64,000 nt of DNA from Zingiber officinale (Eukaryota > Streptophyta > Magnoliopsida > Zingiberales > Zingiberaceae): positions 27,390,302 to 27,454,301 of the forward strand of contig NC_055986.1 of NCBI RefSeq assembly GCF_018446385.1. Direction: 5' to 3'. Each line of letters opens with the position of its first letter. The stretch's first letter is position 1. Position numbers and translations under genes: made by a program. The notes under the pieces are model-generated. The model did no database searches, had not been told where the DNA came from, and saw only the letters and a list, made by a program, of their open reading frames with translations. Positions 10,767 to 22,649 of this stretch are shown one piece after another.

Positions 10767-12952
10767 GTCCTAAACCTTTCCTAACAACTTATTGTGTTCT
10801 TTAGAAATTAAATTCGGAATCGCAAACGGAACTTAACATTATTGATTCCAAATTTAACTTATCTGTTCTTAATGGTTTAAACTTAGATCGCAAACGATAC
10901 TTAACATTATTGATCCAAATCCACCTATGTTATAAATTCAATTAAATATTAATTTCTAAAATCATCTTCCAGGACTGCATGGAGAGACACTAGTCCTTCT
11001 TGGGTATGGAATCATCCACCACCGCCTAGACAAAACCTTTTAAAGAAATCTAATATTTAATTTCCTTATATAACACTAGGTTTAACCAAAAAGAACAATC
11101 GAATCACAAATTCGAAAAACAAAACAAAAGAAACATAACTTTGAATATCTAATCCGAAAATCTAGAATCTCTAGCCTCTTGTGTTTGGAATTCATACAAA
11201 GAAGAACTAGTATGATGCGGAAAATAATTACTAGTTTTACCTTTTTTTGTATGCAACGACCTCTTGATCTTCTACCGTATTCCTCTTCTTATCTCAGACG
11301 TTGTGTGGGCAATGATCTACCGAAATGAGAACCATACAAGCCCTTCTTCTTCCTTCTTGCAAGTTTCGGCCAAGCACTTCTCTTTGGGATGAAGAGTTTC
11401 AGCCACCACCACTAAGCTCCAAGGGATGCTAGAAACAAAACCCCCCTTTCTCTCCTTCTTCTCCTAGCTAGAACCGGCCACCAACAAAAGCTCCAAGAGA
11501 GGGATGAAATCGGCCACTAAAGAAGAAGAGAAGAAGAGAAGAAGAGAGGAGCAAGGTCTAGGGCCGACCACCACCAAGGAAGAGAGGGAGGAAAATAGAA
11601 TAGAGTTGTATCTCATGAAGGCACCCTTACCCCCTCTTTTATATTCCTTGGTCTTGGCAAATAAGGAAAAATTAAATAAAACCTTCCTTATTTTCTTTGC
11701 CATGAAAAGGAAAATTTTAATTGATTAAAACCAATTTCCTTTTCTTAAATATCATGGTCGGCCACCTCATGACTCCAAGCAAGGAAAATTTTAACACAAA
11801 TTAAAACTTCCTAATTTGTTTCTAGAAATTTTAAAATAAAAATTTCTCTAATAATTTTTTCCTTCATGGTTGGTTATAAAAGGAATTTTATAAATTAAAA
11901 TCTTTCTATTAAAACATGTGGATGATTTCCAAAAAGGAAAGTTATCTTTAAAATTAAAATCTTCCTCTCAATCTACAAAGATATTAAATCTTTTCTTAAT
12001 CTTTTATAGAAACTTATAAAAGAAAAAATTTATAATTTTAAAACTCTCTTTTAAATCATGAATATGGTTACAAAAAAAGGAAAGTTTTATCAAAATTAAA
12101 ATCTTCCTTTCAATCTACAAATAAGGAAAGATATCAAATCTTTTCTTAATCTTTTGTAGAAAGCTATAAAAGGAAATATTTATAATTTTAAAACTTTCTT
12201 TTAAAACCATGGAATCCACATAAGAAAATTTTTTAAAAATTAAAATCCTTTTAATTTGATGTGGCCGGCCACACCAAGCTTGGGTTTAAGCTAGGGTCGG
12301 CCACACAACTTGGCTCATCCTATTTGCTTGGCCGACCCAAGCTTGGGTTCCAAGCTTACTTGGTCGACTATCTTAGGATGGGTATAAAGGTGGGTATAGG
12401 TGGGTATAATACTTTATAAATAAGAGGCTACGATAGGGACCGAGAGGAGGAATTGATTTTGGTCTCCCGATGAAATTAAGCTTCCCGTGTTCACCCCGAA
12501 CACCCAACTTAATTTCATCAATAATAATTCATACCACTAAAGAATTATTATTGAACTACCGCACCAATCCCAAATTACATTTTGAGCTCCTTCTTATTAT
12601 GAGTGTGTTAATCTCCCTGTGTTTAAGATGTCGGATGTCCACTAATTAATTAAATTACTGACAACTCACTTTAATTAATATCTTAGTCCAAGAGTAGTAC
12701 CACTCAACCTTATCATCATGTCGGACTAAGTCCACCTGTAGGGTTTAACATGACAATCTTATGAGCTCCTCTTGGGGACATTATCAACCTAGATTACTAG
12801 GACACAATTTCCTTCTATAATCAACAACACACACTATAAGTAATACCATTTCCTAACTTATCGGGTCTTTTGATTTATCAAGCTAAATCTCACCCTTTGA
12901 TAAGTTAAAGAAATAAATACTAAATATATGTGCTTGTTATTAGCCAGTCATG
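10767..12952. mobile_element. 2.2-kb unclassified insert in the pararetrovirus fossil
   Basis: The viral sequence is interrupted by about 2.2 kb of unrelated DNA. It contains A/T-rich direct-repeat blocks (for example AAGGAAAG with ATCTTCCT, repeated at about 11935 and 12080) and GGCCGGCCAC-type motifs. The seven bases TGTACAA occur at both edges (10760-10766 and 12953-12959), which fits a target-site duplication. No coding domain was recognised. It may be a solo or non-autonomous LTR-type element, but the expected TG...CA termini are not clear. Confidence 0.55.
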
Positions 12953-14560
12953 TGTACAATTAGATTCTTGACTTCCTGTGTTAAGTTGGGTGAAAATTAG
13001 ATTCATTTCTTTAAGAAAGTCTTCCCAGAATACCGGATCAAAGTTTAATGACATATAATCAGGGAAATCAATGTCAGGATAATAATATAAAGGTTGTCGA
13101 AAAGAATTTACTAAGCTATAATCAGAGGAGGGAGGAACTTCTTCTACATCATCTACAAAGATAATGGACTAAATAGAAGAAGTATCAAAAACGTCTGACT
13201 AGATTTCTACTAAATCAAGATTAGTGTAGGTAACTAGTTTGACCTCACGTGTGTATAAATTTTTCTTGCTTTGGTAGGTAGAGGATAAATGGCTTGACTT
13301 ATTATAAGAAAAACAAGTAATCGTATTGGCATAAGTCTTCTTTGGTTTGAATTTTCTTACACGTCTTTCCTTATTTAGATAAGGTTTCTTTTCTCTACTT
13401 TTTCTAACATAGTATGTTTTTCTTTGTTTGACTGTTTTAGGTTTAGTAACAGATTGTTTTGAAGTTCGATTGTTCTTATAAGGCTGTGTTCTTGAGGGGT
13501 TTGAGCCATACTGTTGAGGTGTGTAAATTTGACTACAAAATCCACATTGTTGGTTTTTAAGTTGTTTTTGTATGTGTATGTAAGTACATTTCTCTTGTAA
13601 AATAGAAATGATGTGTTGTATTCTTACTCCAATATTATCATATTGTGGTGCTACTTTCATATCTGTCCAGACCTTATGTATTTCTTTTCCTAAGTCTCCT
13701 GAGAGTTTACTAAATAATAGTTCTCCAAATTTAGGGTTACAATAATTTCCTGAAACGACTGTTAGGGCTAGAAAATCGTTACAAAAGGGTTTAATGCAAT
13801 TCCAATTGAACAGTTGTAATTGTTTTAAGTCTCTCATAGCTTCCTTTTGTCTAATATCTAAACCTGTGTTTGCATCTTGAGCTGTAAAAAGTCTATAAAT
13901 AGTATAGTAGAAATTAAGTATATTATTTCCTTAGGAAGCAATTATGGCTACTTTTTCCGGATGGATAGTTTTATAGGATTCCAATGCTACTCTAGCAACA
14001 TCTCCTAAGTAATTTTCTCCTACTCTTATTATGATGCCCCCTAATTCTATATCTAGTTCATGTTTAGCTTGATCATCTCATTTAACAGAGACTATCCATT
14101 ATTCTAAATATGTATAATACATTTGGAGATTATCACATTCCCCAATATTAAGTAAAACAAAGTTTTTCCCAAAATATGTTATCTCTGGTGTTCTTCTTTT
14201 CCCTATGGTTCTTAATAAGGGATTATTATTTGTGTAGGGATGGATTTGTGTTCTTGGAGGATGTCCTTCTCCATAGTCCATAGTTCGCATTAAACTTTCT
14301 GGGTATCTTACCTGTAAAGATTGTGGCCTAGATGTACTAGTGGCACTAGATTCAACAGGGTTCATTAAATTGACATTGGAGAAATAGTCTTTCTTTTTAG
14401 TAATAATGTTATGGTCTTCATCAAAGTATAACATCCAGTTTGTTTCTAAATTATGGTGTAAAAGATCAAATGTTTCTAATTCTTTAAGATATTCATTAGT
14501 AAAATAGGTAGCTATTTCAAATGGTAGGTACACACTCATTTAAGTCATCATAAAATAAAT
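12953..14560 (-). mobile_element. Coat-protein region of the pararetrovirus fossil (copy 1)
   Basis: Minus-strand pieces at 14099-14539 and 13199-13837 look like a caulimovirid capsid protein. They show a helical core (FNWNCIKPFCNDFLALTVV, GELLFSKLSGDLGKEIHKVW), a very basic Lys/Arg-rich tract, a degenerate zinc-knuckle region (ITCFSYNKSSHLSS) and an acidic C-terminal stretch. Fossil with several breaks. Confidence 0.7.
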
Positions 14561-15030
14561 AGTTAGGTTCTAACCCTTAGTTGGTAGACTGATTGCTACA
14601 TTCTTTATTCATTAAGTTCATACTAGGTTGGGTTTCCTCTTGATCTTCTTCCTGTGACGTTGAAAGTTTGTAATTATGAAATCTTACTAAGGATTTATCA
14701 TGTTCGCCTTTATATATAATAGATTCGGTTGGTTGTAAAATTTATGGTTTCATGCTTAAGTCTAGATTAAGATTCCAATCTAGTCTAGCAAGTAGATTAG
14801 AGGAGAAATCTTTAGATTATATAAAATAAATTTCCTTTGTGGTAAGAGTCTCAATGATATTATTGATTTGAACTTTGAAACTATTGTTGATATTAGTCAT
14901 AGTTTTACCTAAAAAAATAATATCTATCTGAATAAAAAACAATGAAAGATTGATAGGGCGACACACACAGTCATGCATAGTAAAAAATAAAGAAATTTTA
15001 AAGACAAAAATTACACATGATCTCTTTATG
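14561..15030 (-). mobile_element. Pararetrovirus sequence upstream of the coat-protein region
   Basis: Minus-strand sequence contains a possible ORF start at about 14900 (MTNINNSFKVQINNIIETL), then degraded sequence running into the coat-protein region. I recognise no movement-protein motif. Confidence 0.45.
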
Positions 15031-15600
15031 TTTCGTCAAACATGGGATATGTGAGGTCATCTTCAGAGTCTTCATTATGTGGGTCGAGGAAGGAATTGAT
15101 CAAAGAATAGTCATTTCTAACCTCTGGAGGTAATTCTTTTAGATCAAGTATAGAAATAATTGAATAAATTGAAGACGTATCAGAAAGATCTTATTGTACG
15201 TTAATTAGATCAAAGTTTATATTGCCCACAACTTCAACTTCATGACTAAATAAGTTTTTTCTTTTAGGACAAGCAGAGGAAAGGTGTCTAGGTTCATGGC
15301 AAGCAAAATAAGTAATAGTGTTAGTATAAATTTTCTTTGGTTTAAATCTCTTAACATGTTTTTCTTTATTGAGATATGATTTTCGTTCTTTGTTTTTTCT
15401 AAGATAATAAGTCTTTTTAGGGGTAAACTTAGGTTTTGGCGCAGGTAATATCTGTCGTCGTCTACTATGTTTGATCTAGTTTTGTTGACTTCCATATTGC
15501 TAAGGGATATAAATTTGACTACAAAAATCATAGTGCTGATTTTTAAGTTGCTTTTGAATTTGGATGTAAGTGCATTTGGTTTTAAGCATTGTTAGTATGT
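15031..15600 (-). mobile_element. Second coat-protein C-terminal piece (copy 2) of the pararetrovirus
   Basis: This piece repeats, in the same orientation and with clear divergence, the basic and zinc-knuckle part of copy 1 (compare 13199-13560). Its presence upstream of the coat-protein N-terminal region shows tandem or multiple integration followed by deletion, not a single collinear genome. Fossil. Confidence 0.65.
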
Positions 15601-15601
15601 G

Positions 15602-16740
15602 TTTCTGTCTCTCTTAATCAAAAGTTCTCAGTCTTTTTTGGAGTATACCTTTGTAGAAACATAACTAGCTAAGAGAGAAGATGAAATTGTAGTTTGTAGC
15701 TTTGTAAAACTTATGCTGGCTAAGTCAGGCACTCAGCATAAAGCTATTATAAGACCTGAAGAAAGTCAGGGTAAGACACTACAAAACTACTAAACCATTC
15801 TATAGGCTCTCTACTAGGTGAGACTCACTGGTGAGATTACTAAAATAGAAAATAGCAGTCTTAAGGTTTAGAGTTTCCTTCTGCACAAACTGCACAACTG
15901 AAACCTCGAAATTGAAGTCTAATTAAAGTGAAGCACAAATTGCTTATCCTCCATGTCTCCCCTTCTAGAGCCTTCTTCTCTTCTCTATATAAGACGACTC
16001 CCTCTGCTCATTCCAGATCATTAAGGAATCGAGTAACAGCAAATATTTTCAGAGAAGCAAGATTCCTCTCTTTCTCTCTCTCTGTCTCTCTCTCTCTCAA
16101 GTTTGTAATACTCTACTTAGATTGTAAGTAAGCTTTGTATTGTATTGTATTATTGTGCTTTGTTTATCCTATATTGCTGTAAGTAAGTGTGTTATGGTTG
16201 AATAAGAACTTAACTTTAAGCCTTAGGGTTTTGTTTTCTGTCTCTCTTAATCAAAAGTCCTCAGTTTTTTTTGGAGTATACCTTTGTAGAAAAATAACTA
16301 GTTAAGAGAGAAGATGGAATTATAGTTTGTAGTTTTGTAAAACCTGTCCTGGCTAAGTCAGGCAATTAGCATAAAGCTATTATAAGACTTGAAGAAAGTC
16401 GGGGTAAGATACTACAAAACTATTAAACCATTCTAGAGGCTCTCTACTAGGAGAGGCTTACTGGTGAGATTACCAGAACAAAAATTAACAGTCTTAAGGT
16501 TTAGAGTTTCCTTCTGAAAAACTGCACAACCAAAACCCCAAAATTGAAGCCCAATTAAATTGAAGCCCCCGAAATTGAAGCCCAACTAAAGTGAAGCCCA
16601 ATTTGATATCAAAGCCATGACTTTCCATTTTGTATAAATACACTCTCCACTTCTACAAAACTTGATTACTTAGATCTTGCTATACATCCTCTATTATATA
16701 TAGAGAGAGAGCCAAGACTACCATTAAACATATAAAATTA
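15602..16740 (+). promoter_or_regulatory. Promoter-like tandem repeat, probably pararetroviral, on the plus strand
   Basis: Two diverged copies of a roughly 330-bp block start at 15602 and 16235, about 633 bp apart. After copy 1 comes a 35S-like core: CT-rich DNA, TATATAA at 15986-15992, then a CT-rich leader with a (CT)n tract near 16070-16099. At the end of copy 2, 16604-16617 reads TGATATCAAAGCCA, close to the tRNA-iMet priming site that opens caulimovirus genomes. TATA to this site is about 615 bp, similar to CaMV. The orientation is opposite to the neighbouring viral coding pieces. An unrelated LTR origin is the alternative. Confidence 0.5.
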
Positions 16741-18183
16741 ATTAAAAAATATAACTTAATTATATGATAAAATGATTTAAGATTTAATATGGTATGAATT
16801 GCTCCTATTTTTTTGAAAGCTCGAACTTTAATAATTAGAGTAAAATTATAAAAAGAATAAGAGAAATGTAATTTTCAAAGAAGGAAGTAGAAGATTTTAA
16901 TATCGAAACAAGTAATATGATTTTATTCATTTCTACCCTAAAGGGATGCGTAATATTTTGTACTCAAATTGGAACACTAAAGACTAGAGTGAATTTGGCA
17001 TGGACGCGAAGAGCATTTATCCCCAAATCCATCAGTATCTTTTGTTTCTCAATTCAATATACACTTCCTACTTCTCTACGATGACGATTAGTAAAACCCA
17101 ACTCACGAGCATGAGCAGACACAGGAACACACATAAAACTTTGACCAACCTCCGTCCTATGGAAATTTCTAATGAAAATTGTGAAGAAAGTTGATGCAGT
17201 TGATTACGTTTACACTTTGGACCGGAAAGCTTTTATTATTTTAGCCGTTGTTAGCAACAGAAGTTTATTTGAGCAGGGGCAGTGGGTACACTATTTAAAG
17301 GTTAAACAAGATTCGAACAATTATCTGAATTAATAGCTATTTTTTTTTTTTAAAAAAAATACTTTTTTAAATTAATTGAACCGAACTATTAAATTTGATT
17401 AATTAGTTTAATCCTTTCTTTTATTCATCCCTAAGGGTATCATAATTAGAAATATTTAGAATAGATATTTTTTCAAATATCTCTGAGCTCAAATATCCTC
17501 AATTGGAATGGGATATCATAGAAGAGATTTGAAATCATCATGTATAAAGTTATACTTGATGATTTCTCTCTTTATTTTTTTTTAAATTAAAAATATATAT
17601 TTAAGGGTAGAATTTAGAATATTTAATAATGAGATATTTAATAGATTTTAGAATATTTGATAGTGAGATATTTATAGATGGATTCATAAATATTTAATTT
17701 ATAAGATAATTGATTATAAAATTTAAAATATTTAAATAATGAGATATTTGATTGATAATGTAATGATTTTTTTAAAATCCGTTTGTTTGATTGATTGATA
17801 TTTTCAAAGAGATTTCAGAAGATATCTTTTCTAAATTGTAATACATTTCTTTCGTGATCTTTTTAAATTTGTACATATATTTTTTTTTGGAGGATTTTAT
17901 TATTACATGAGTTATGGAGTAACATGTTAAAATAGGAAACGAGCTAATTATAGCTTAGTAATATTAAAGCTGATTTATTTACTAATTTAACTTGTTTAAT
18001 TTATTCATTAAAGTTTTATTTATAATTAATTTTTTTATAAGTTCATAATTAATATATTCATAAATTTCCCTAAAACTTTGTTTATAAGTATTAATAAGTT
18101 TAAATTTATTTATTTTATGTATTTTTTTTATTAATGGAAGTTTAGAGGCAAAAGATTATTTTTAAAAGGCACAAAATATAATT
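16741..18183. other. AT-rich intergenic spacer upstream of SDP1
   Basis: Very A/T-rich DNA without coding potential. At about 17590-17770 a degenerate unit (AGAATATTTGATAGTGAG followed by ATATTT) recurs several times. The small ORF at 17000-17194 has no recognisable similarity. Part of this stretch must hold the distal promoter of the gene starting at 18311. Confidence 0.6.
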
Positions 18184-18310
18184 TTATCTATTTCTATAAC
18201 TGGAACGCCGCCTGACCTCGCCGTTGATCCCCACTATTAATTTCTTCCGATTCCCAATTTCCAGGAGGTAAAGAAATTCTGGAGGGAAGAGCAGAAGAGG
18301 GATCCGATCG
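18184..18310 (+). promoter_or_regulatory. Probable 5' UTR / proximal promoter of the SDP1 gene
   Basis: Composition changes sharply from A/T-rich to GC-rich at about 18190, and no ATG lies between there and the start codon at 18311. A pyrimidine-rich segment sits just upstream. I cannot place the transcription start from sequence alone. Confidence 0.5.
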
Positions 18311-21300
18311 ATGGACAACAAGGTGGCGGTAGACGCCTTCTCGATCGCCCCCTCCATCGTCCTCGGCCGCACCATCGCCCTCCGCGTCCTCCTCTGCGGT
18401 TCCCTCCGCCTCCTTCGCCGCCGTCTCTCCTTCCTCATCCTCATTGTCCTCCGCCGCCTCCGCAGCTGCGCGCGGCACCTTCTCGCCTGGGTCCATCCCC
18501 GAAACGCCCAGGGCACCCTCGGACTAGTAACCATCGTCGCCTTCGCTCTCCGCCGCTTCGGCAATGTGCACGCCAAGTTTGGCTACCGGCGTAGGTTCTG
18601 GCGCAACATGCTACACAGCGCTCTCACCTACGAGGAGTGGTCGCACGCCGCCAAAATGCTCGAAAGTGAGATGATGCCCAAGACGAGGGAAAGCGACCTC
18701 TACGACGAGGAGCTCGTCCGGAACAAGCTGCAGGAACTGCGACACCGCCGCCGTGAGGGATCCTTGCGGGACATTGTCTTCTGCATGCGCACCGACATTC
18801 TCAGGAATCTCGGCAACATGTGCAACCCCGAGCTCCACAAGGGGAGGCATCAGGTATCGTATTTTTCTCTGCTCGTTGGCATGTTTGATCTCTCCTTGTT
18901 TTGTTAAGATTATTCCTCAAGCGTGATTCATACTTAATTATTCAAGCCTTTTTTGATTTTTTTATTGGAAATTTCGTTGCCTTTCATCTGATATAGAAAA
19001 GAAACGAATATAATAAATTAGGAGCGAGCACTTTATTTTTTATTGTTCAATTTTCCTTATTTTCTAAGGAGAACTAATCATTCTGCTTCATTTGTTCTTC
19101 ATGCCTCTCGTGACCTGAGATTTATGTCTGTATTTCGTTATAGTGAAATTACTATTCATATGAATTGAATTGGCTTGTAGAATGTAAAATTCTGATCTTG
19201 TATGGAATATCTGTAATAAATGAGGATGGCATAAGTTCTCCCGTCATCATCCTTTATTTGTTTGATTATACACCTAAGGCTTTTAGCTTCTAATCAGCTT
19301 GATCATCTTCCAATTGTTGCACGCATATCCATTTTGGTTTCGTTTCTTAACTAGAAAAATCTCAGCTAAAGGCTTTGTCTTAATGTGGATATCCTTAAGA
19401 TATTGTTCCCCATCCGATTGCTCTTACTTGCCTCACTCCGACCACTTGGTATTTGATAATAGAAAGGTTTTCCTATAATGATATGTTCTAGTATGCTGTC
19501 CTGTTAGAAGTAAAGGAAAAATTATTTCGAAGCGATTCTCATTTGAAGTTTCATCCTGTTTATGCTTTTAAATGCATTAAGGTTCAAGTATCCCCATCTT
19601 TAGGGACAATCTGACTGGATCATGTTCTTGCTGGAAGAAAGTAGAGTATGACAATCAATTCAAATTTTATAGATCTAAGTATTGCAAATTCAACCATATT
19701 TCTATTTCTAAGAAGAAATTTACAAAGGGAGAAAACCTTCTGCTCTTTAGAGCATTTGCTCTATTAAATATTGATGATATTTATGCATTTGGAGTGTTGC
19801 AGATTGTGTTTTTATATGACAAGAGCAGTCAACAAAATGCAACATAGGCGAGAATCAGGGAGATTTTCCTTTTCATTGTGGAAATCTTGACCTTGATGCC
19901 TAGCTCCTTGTGATTCAGCATCGTGCACTGCCTGATGCTTACTAAGTTACCCTGTGTTCTTCATGTCCTTCAGACGTTTTCTATCTAGCTCTAGTAATTT
20001 AACTGCCGAATGGTTGCGATACAGGTACCTAAACTAATCAAGGAGTACATTGATGAGGTCTCAACTCAACTGAAAATGGTTTGCGATTCAGACTCCGATG
20101 AGTTGCTCTTGGAAGAGAAACTTGCATTTATGCATGAAACAAGGCATGCTTTTGGTAGGACAGCTTTGCTTTTAAGTGGTGGTGCTTCATTGGGTGCTTT
20201 CCATGTAGGTGTAGTGAGAACACTAGTGGAGCATAAGCTTCTGCCTCGAATTATAGCAGGATCTAGTGTAGGTTCCGTTATTTGTGCTGTTGTAGCCACA
20301 AGATCTTGGCCTGAGCTTGAGAGCTTCTTTGAAAATTCTTGGCACTCGTTGCAGTTTTTTGATCAGTTGGGGGGGATATTCACCGTGGTTAAAAGGATCA
20401 TGACACATGGTGCAGTCCATGAGATTAGGCAATTACAAAGTCTTTTGAGGCACCTTACGAGTAATTTAACATTTCAAGAGGCTTATGATATGACTGGTAT
20501 TGTTCTCGGTATCACTGTGTGCTCTCCAAGAAAGCATGAATCACCACGGTGTCTTAATTACTTGACCTCTCCTCATGTTGTTATCTGGAGTGCTGTAACT
20601 GCATCTTGTGCATTTCCTGGTCTATTTGAGGCTCAGGAGTTGATGGCAAAAGATAGATTTGGTGAAATTGTTCCTTTTCACGCACCGTTTTCATTGGGCA
20701 TGGAGGATAATCCTAAAGCTTCAGCTCGTCGGTGGAGAGATGGAAGCTTGGAAAGTGATTTGCCTATGATTCAACTGAAGGAATTATTTAATGTCAACCA
20801 CTTTATTGTTAGTCAAGCAAATCCCCATATAGCTCCATTGTTGAGAGTAAAGGAAATTATCAGAGTTTATGGAGGAAACTTTGCTGCAAAGGTACTCAGA
20901 ATATCTATCTTTCCTCATGTTTTTGTTGTCTCTCTTTCAATTTTACTAGACTTCAAACTTGATTATATGCATCCTAGCTCCTCTTAGCAAAGGCTTTCTT
21001 AGTACTTTGACCCAATAAAGCACGACATTCTAGCAATTAATCTGTTGTTTAGATCTTCGATCTCATTAACTTATCTTGATGTAGCTTGCTCACCTTGTCG
21101 AAATGGAAGTTAAACATCGATGCAATCAAGTTCTTGAACTCGGTATTCCATTAGGTGGCCTTGCTAAGTTGTTTGCTCAAGATTGGGAGGGAGATGTTAC
21201 TGTTGTTATGCCAGCCACCCTTGCTCAGGTAGTGTTGTCGATAACTGTATTTTTTTTTAAAAAAAAAATTATTTTGCAGGAAGCCTGGTTGACATATCCT

Positions 21301-22348
21301 GGTTCTCTTTTGATTTCAGTACTCAAAGATTATACAAAATCCGTCTCGTGTGGAACTTCAAAAGGCTGCTAACCAAGGGAGGAGATGCACATGGGAGAAG
21401 CTGTCCGCGATAAAGGCTAACTGTGCCATTGAACTTGTACTGGATGAGTGTGTTGTTCTTCTTAACCGTAGTCGCAGCCTCAAGAGAAGTGCTAAAAGAG
21501 ATGCTACATCTCAAAGCCTCACAAACTTCATGCGACTTAATGCTGCTGGGAGAATTCCTTCATGGAATTGCATTGCAAGAGAAAACTCAGCAGACTCTCT
21601 TGAAGAAGATTTAGTAGCCGAATCTGCTGCATCAATCCACCAGGGAAATCCTACAGCTGGGCAATCGAACAGAAATAGGCAGACTCAACAAGGCACGCAT
21701 GATGGAAGTGATAGCGAATCAGAATCAGAAAGTGCAGACTTAAATTCTTGGACAAGAAGTGGTGGTCCTTTGATGAGGACGACCTCTGCTGCCATATTTA
21801 TTAACTTTGTGCAGAAACTTGAGACGGAAACAGAGTGTAGCAGATTTGGCGAAGAAGAGATTGACACTTCAGCAACACAGTTCAATTTGATCGGGAGTCA
21901 AGCGGTCGGTGGGGGTACTTACTATAACAACTCAAGGGTAATAACTCCTGATAGAAGCTCAGAAAATGCAGATTCAAAGAGTAGCAGCAGAGTCCCAGTC
22001 GCTGCTTCCACAAGCATTACACTTTCCGAAGGTGATCTTTTGCAAACTGAGAAGGTTCACAATGGTATTGTGTTTAATATCGTCAAGAAGGCCACCTTGT
22101 TACGCGGTAGCAGCAACCCCGAACTGCACCAGGATTGTTGTAGAGTAGCAGATGAAGAGAATGTGCCAGCGGAAATTTGTGATAGCAGCAAAACCTCGGA
22201 CTTAGGCAAAGAGGACGATAACCCTACACCGAACCAAGATTACAAGTCTCTATATCGAGGTGACGATTGTATTTATGGCTCAAATGGAATGAATGGAAGC
22301 GGAGCAGTGGCCATGTCTAACCCTGGCGGTTTGGATGTGGATTGCTAG
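18311..22348 (+). CDS. SDP1: SDP1-type patatin-like triacylglycerol lipase, complete, 4 coding exons
   Basis: Exons are 18311-18853, 20025-20891, 21085-21228 and 21320-22348, all joined in phase 0 at GT-AG sites, giving about 860 aa (Arabidopsis SDP1 is about 825). Residues ~60-200 form the N-terminal conserved region ([21 protein letters not shown], then [21 protein letters not shown]). The patatin domain begins at ~225 with the oxyanion loop SGGASLG (232-238), the nucleophile elbow GSSVG (Ser262) and the dyad Asp420 in [11 protein letters not shown]. The Ser/Asn-rich acidic C-terminal tail is less conserved. SDP1 starts oil breakdown in germinating seed by hydrolysing triacylglycerol at the oil-body surface. 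Exon 1 is strongly GC-rich and the later exons are not, a usual monocot gradient. Whether this is the SDP1 or SDP1-LIKE paralogue cannot be told. Confidence 0.95.
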
Positions 22349-22640
22349 TAGATGGGTGTGGATGTACATACAGCGTGAAAATTGCGATATACAATCAACA
22401 ACTACTGTGGCTCCTTGTGAATAATTGTTTGTTAAGTTTGATTCTCTTTTATTTTGTTCTCTCTTTTACGTCAGGCATTGGTGACGACTGCTCTAGATGT
22501 ATCTATCCATTTGGACCAGATAGGATTTGCTTGCGGTTGAAAAGTGAGAGGAAAGGATTGCTTCCCTTTCAGTTTCAAGTGCATCCATCCTTCGCGACTT
22601 CGGCATATCCTTTTTCCTTGAATGGTCGATCTAGAATATG
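22349..22640 (+). other. Probable 3' UTR of SDP1
   Basis: Unique, T-rich DNA follows the stop codon for about 290 bp before repeat-like sequence begins. ORFs here are not gene-like. No strong AATAAA signal was found; GAATAATTG near 22420 is a weak candidate. Confidence 0.4.
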
Positions 22641-22649
22641 ACTCAATCA

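Larger units (their letters stand above)
6385..16740 (-). mobile_element. Endogenous pararetrovirus fossil (Caulimoviridae), fragmented
   Basis: Read on the minus strand, the region carries coat-protein-like, aspartic protease, reverse transcriptase and RNase H pieces in the order of a caulimovirid polyprotein. It lacks integrase and its own LTRs. It is interrupted by a solo LTR (7446-8354) and a 2.2-kb insert (10767-12952). A second coat-protein piece and a plus-oriented promoter-like repeat at the right end show more than one integrated segment. It is heavily broken (many breaks) and looks old. A petuvirus- or florendovirus-like genus is possible but unproven. Confidence 0.8.

Noticed and set aside
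15928-16131. 67-codon open frame within the promoter-like repeat
   Set aside because: Derived from the CT-rich leader-like tract. No homology and no sensible context.
18184-18576. Minus-strand Arg-rich and Glu-rich open frames opposite SDP1 exon 1
   Set aside because: They are antisense shadows of a GC-rich exon. The plus-strand frame matches SDP1 residue by residue.
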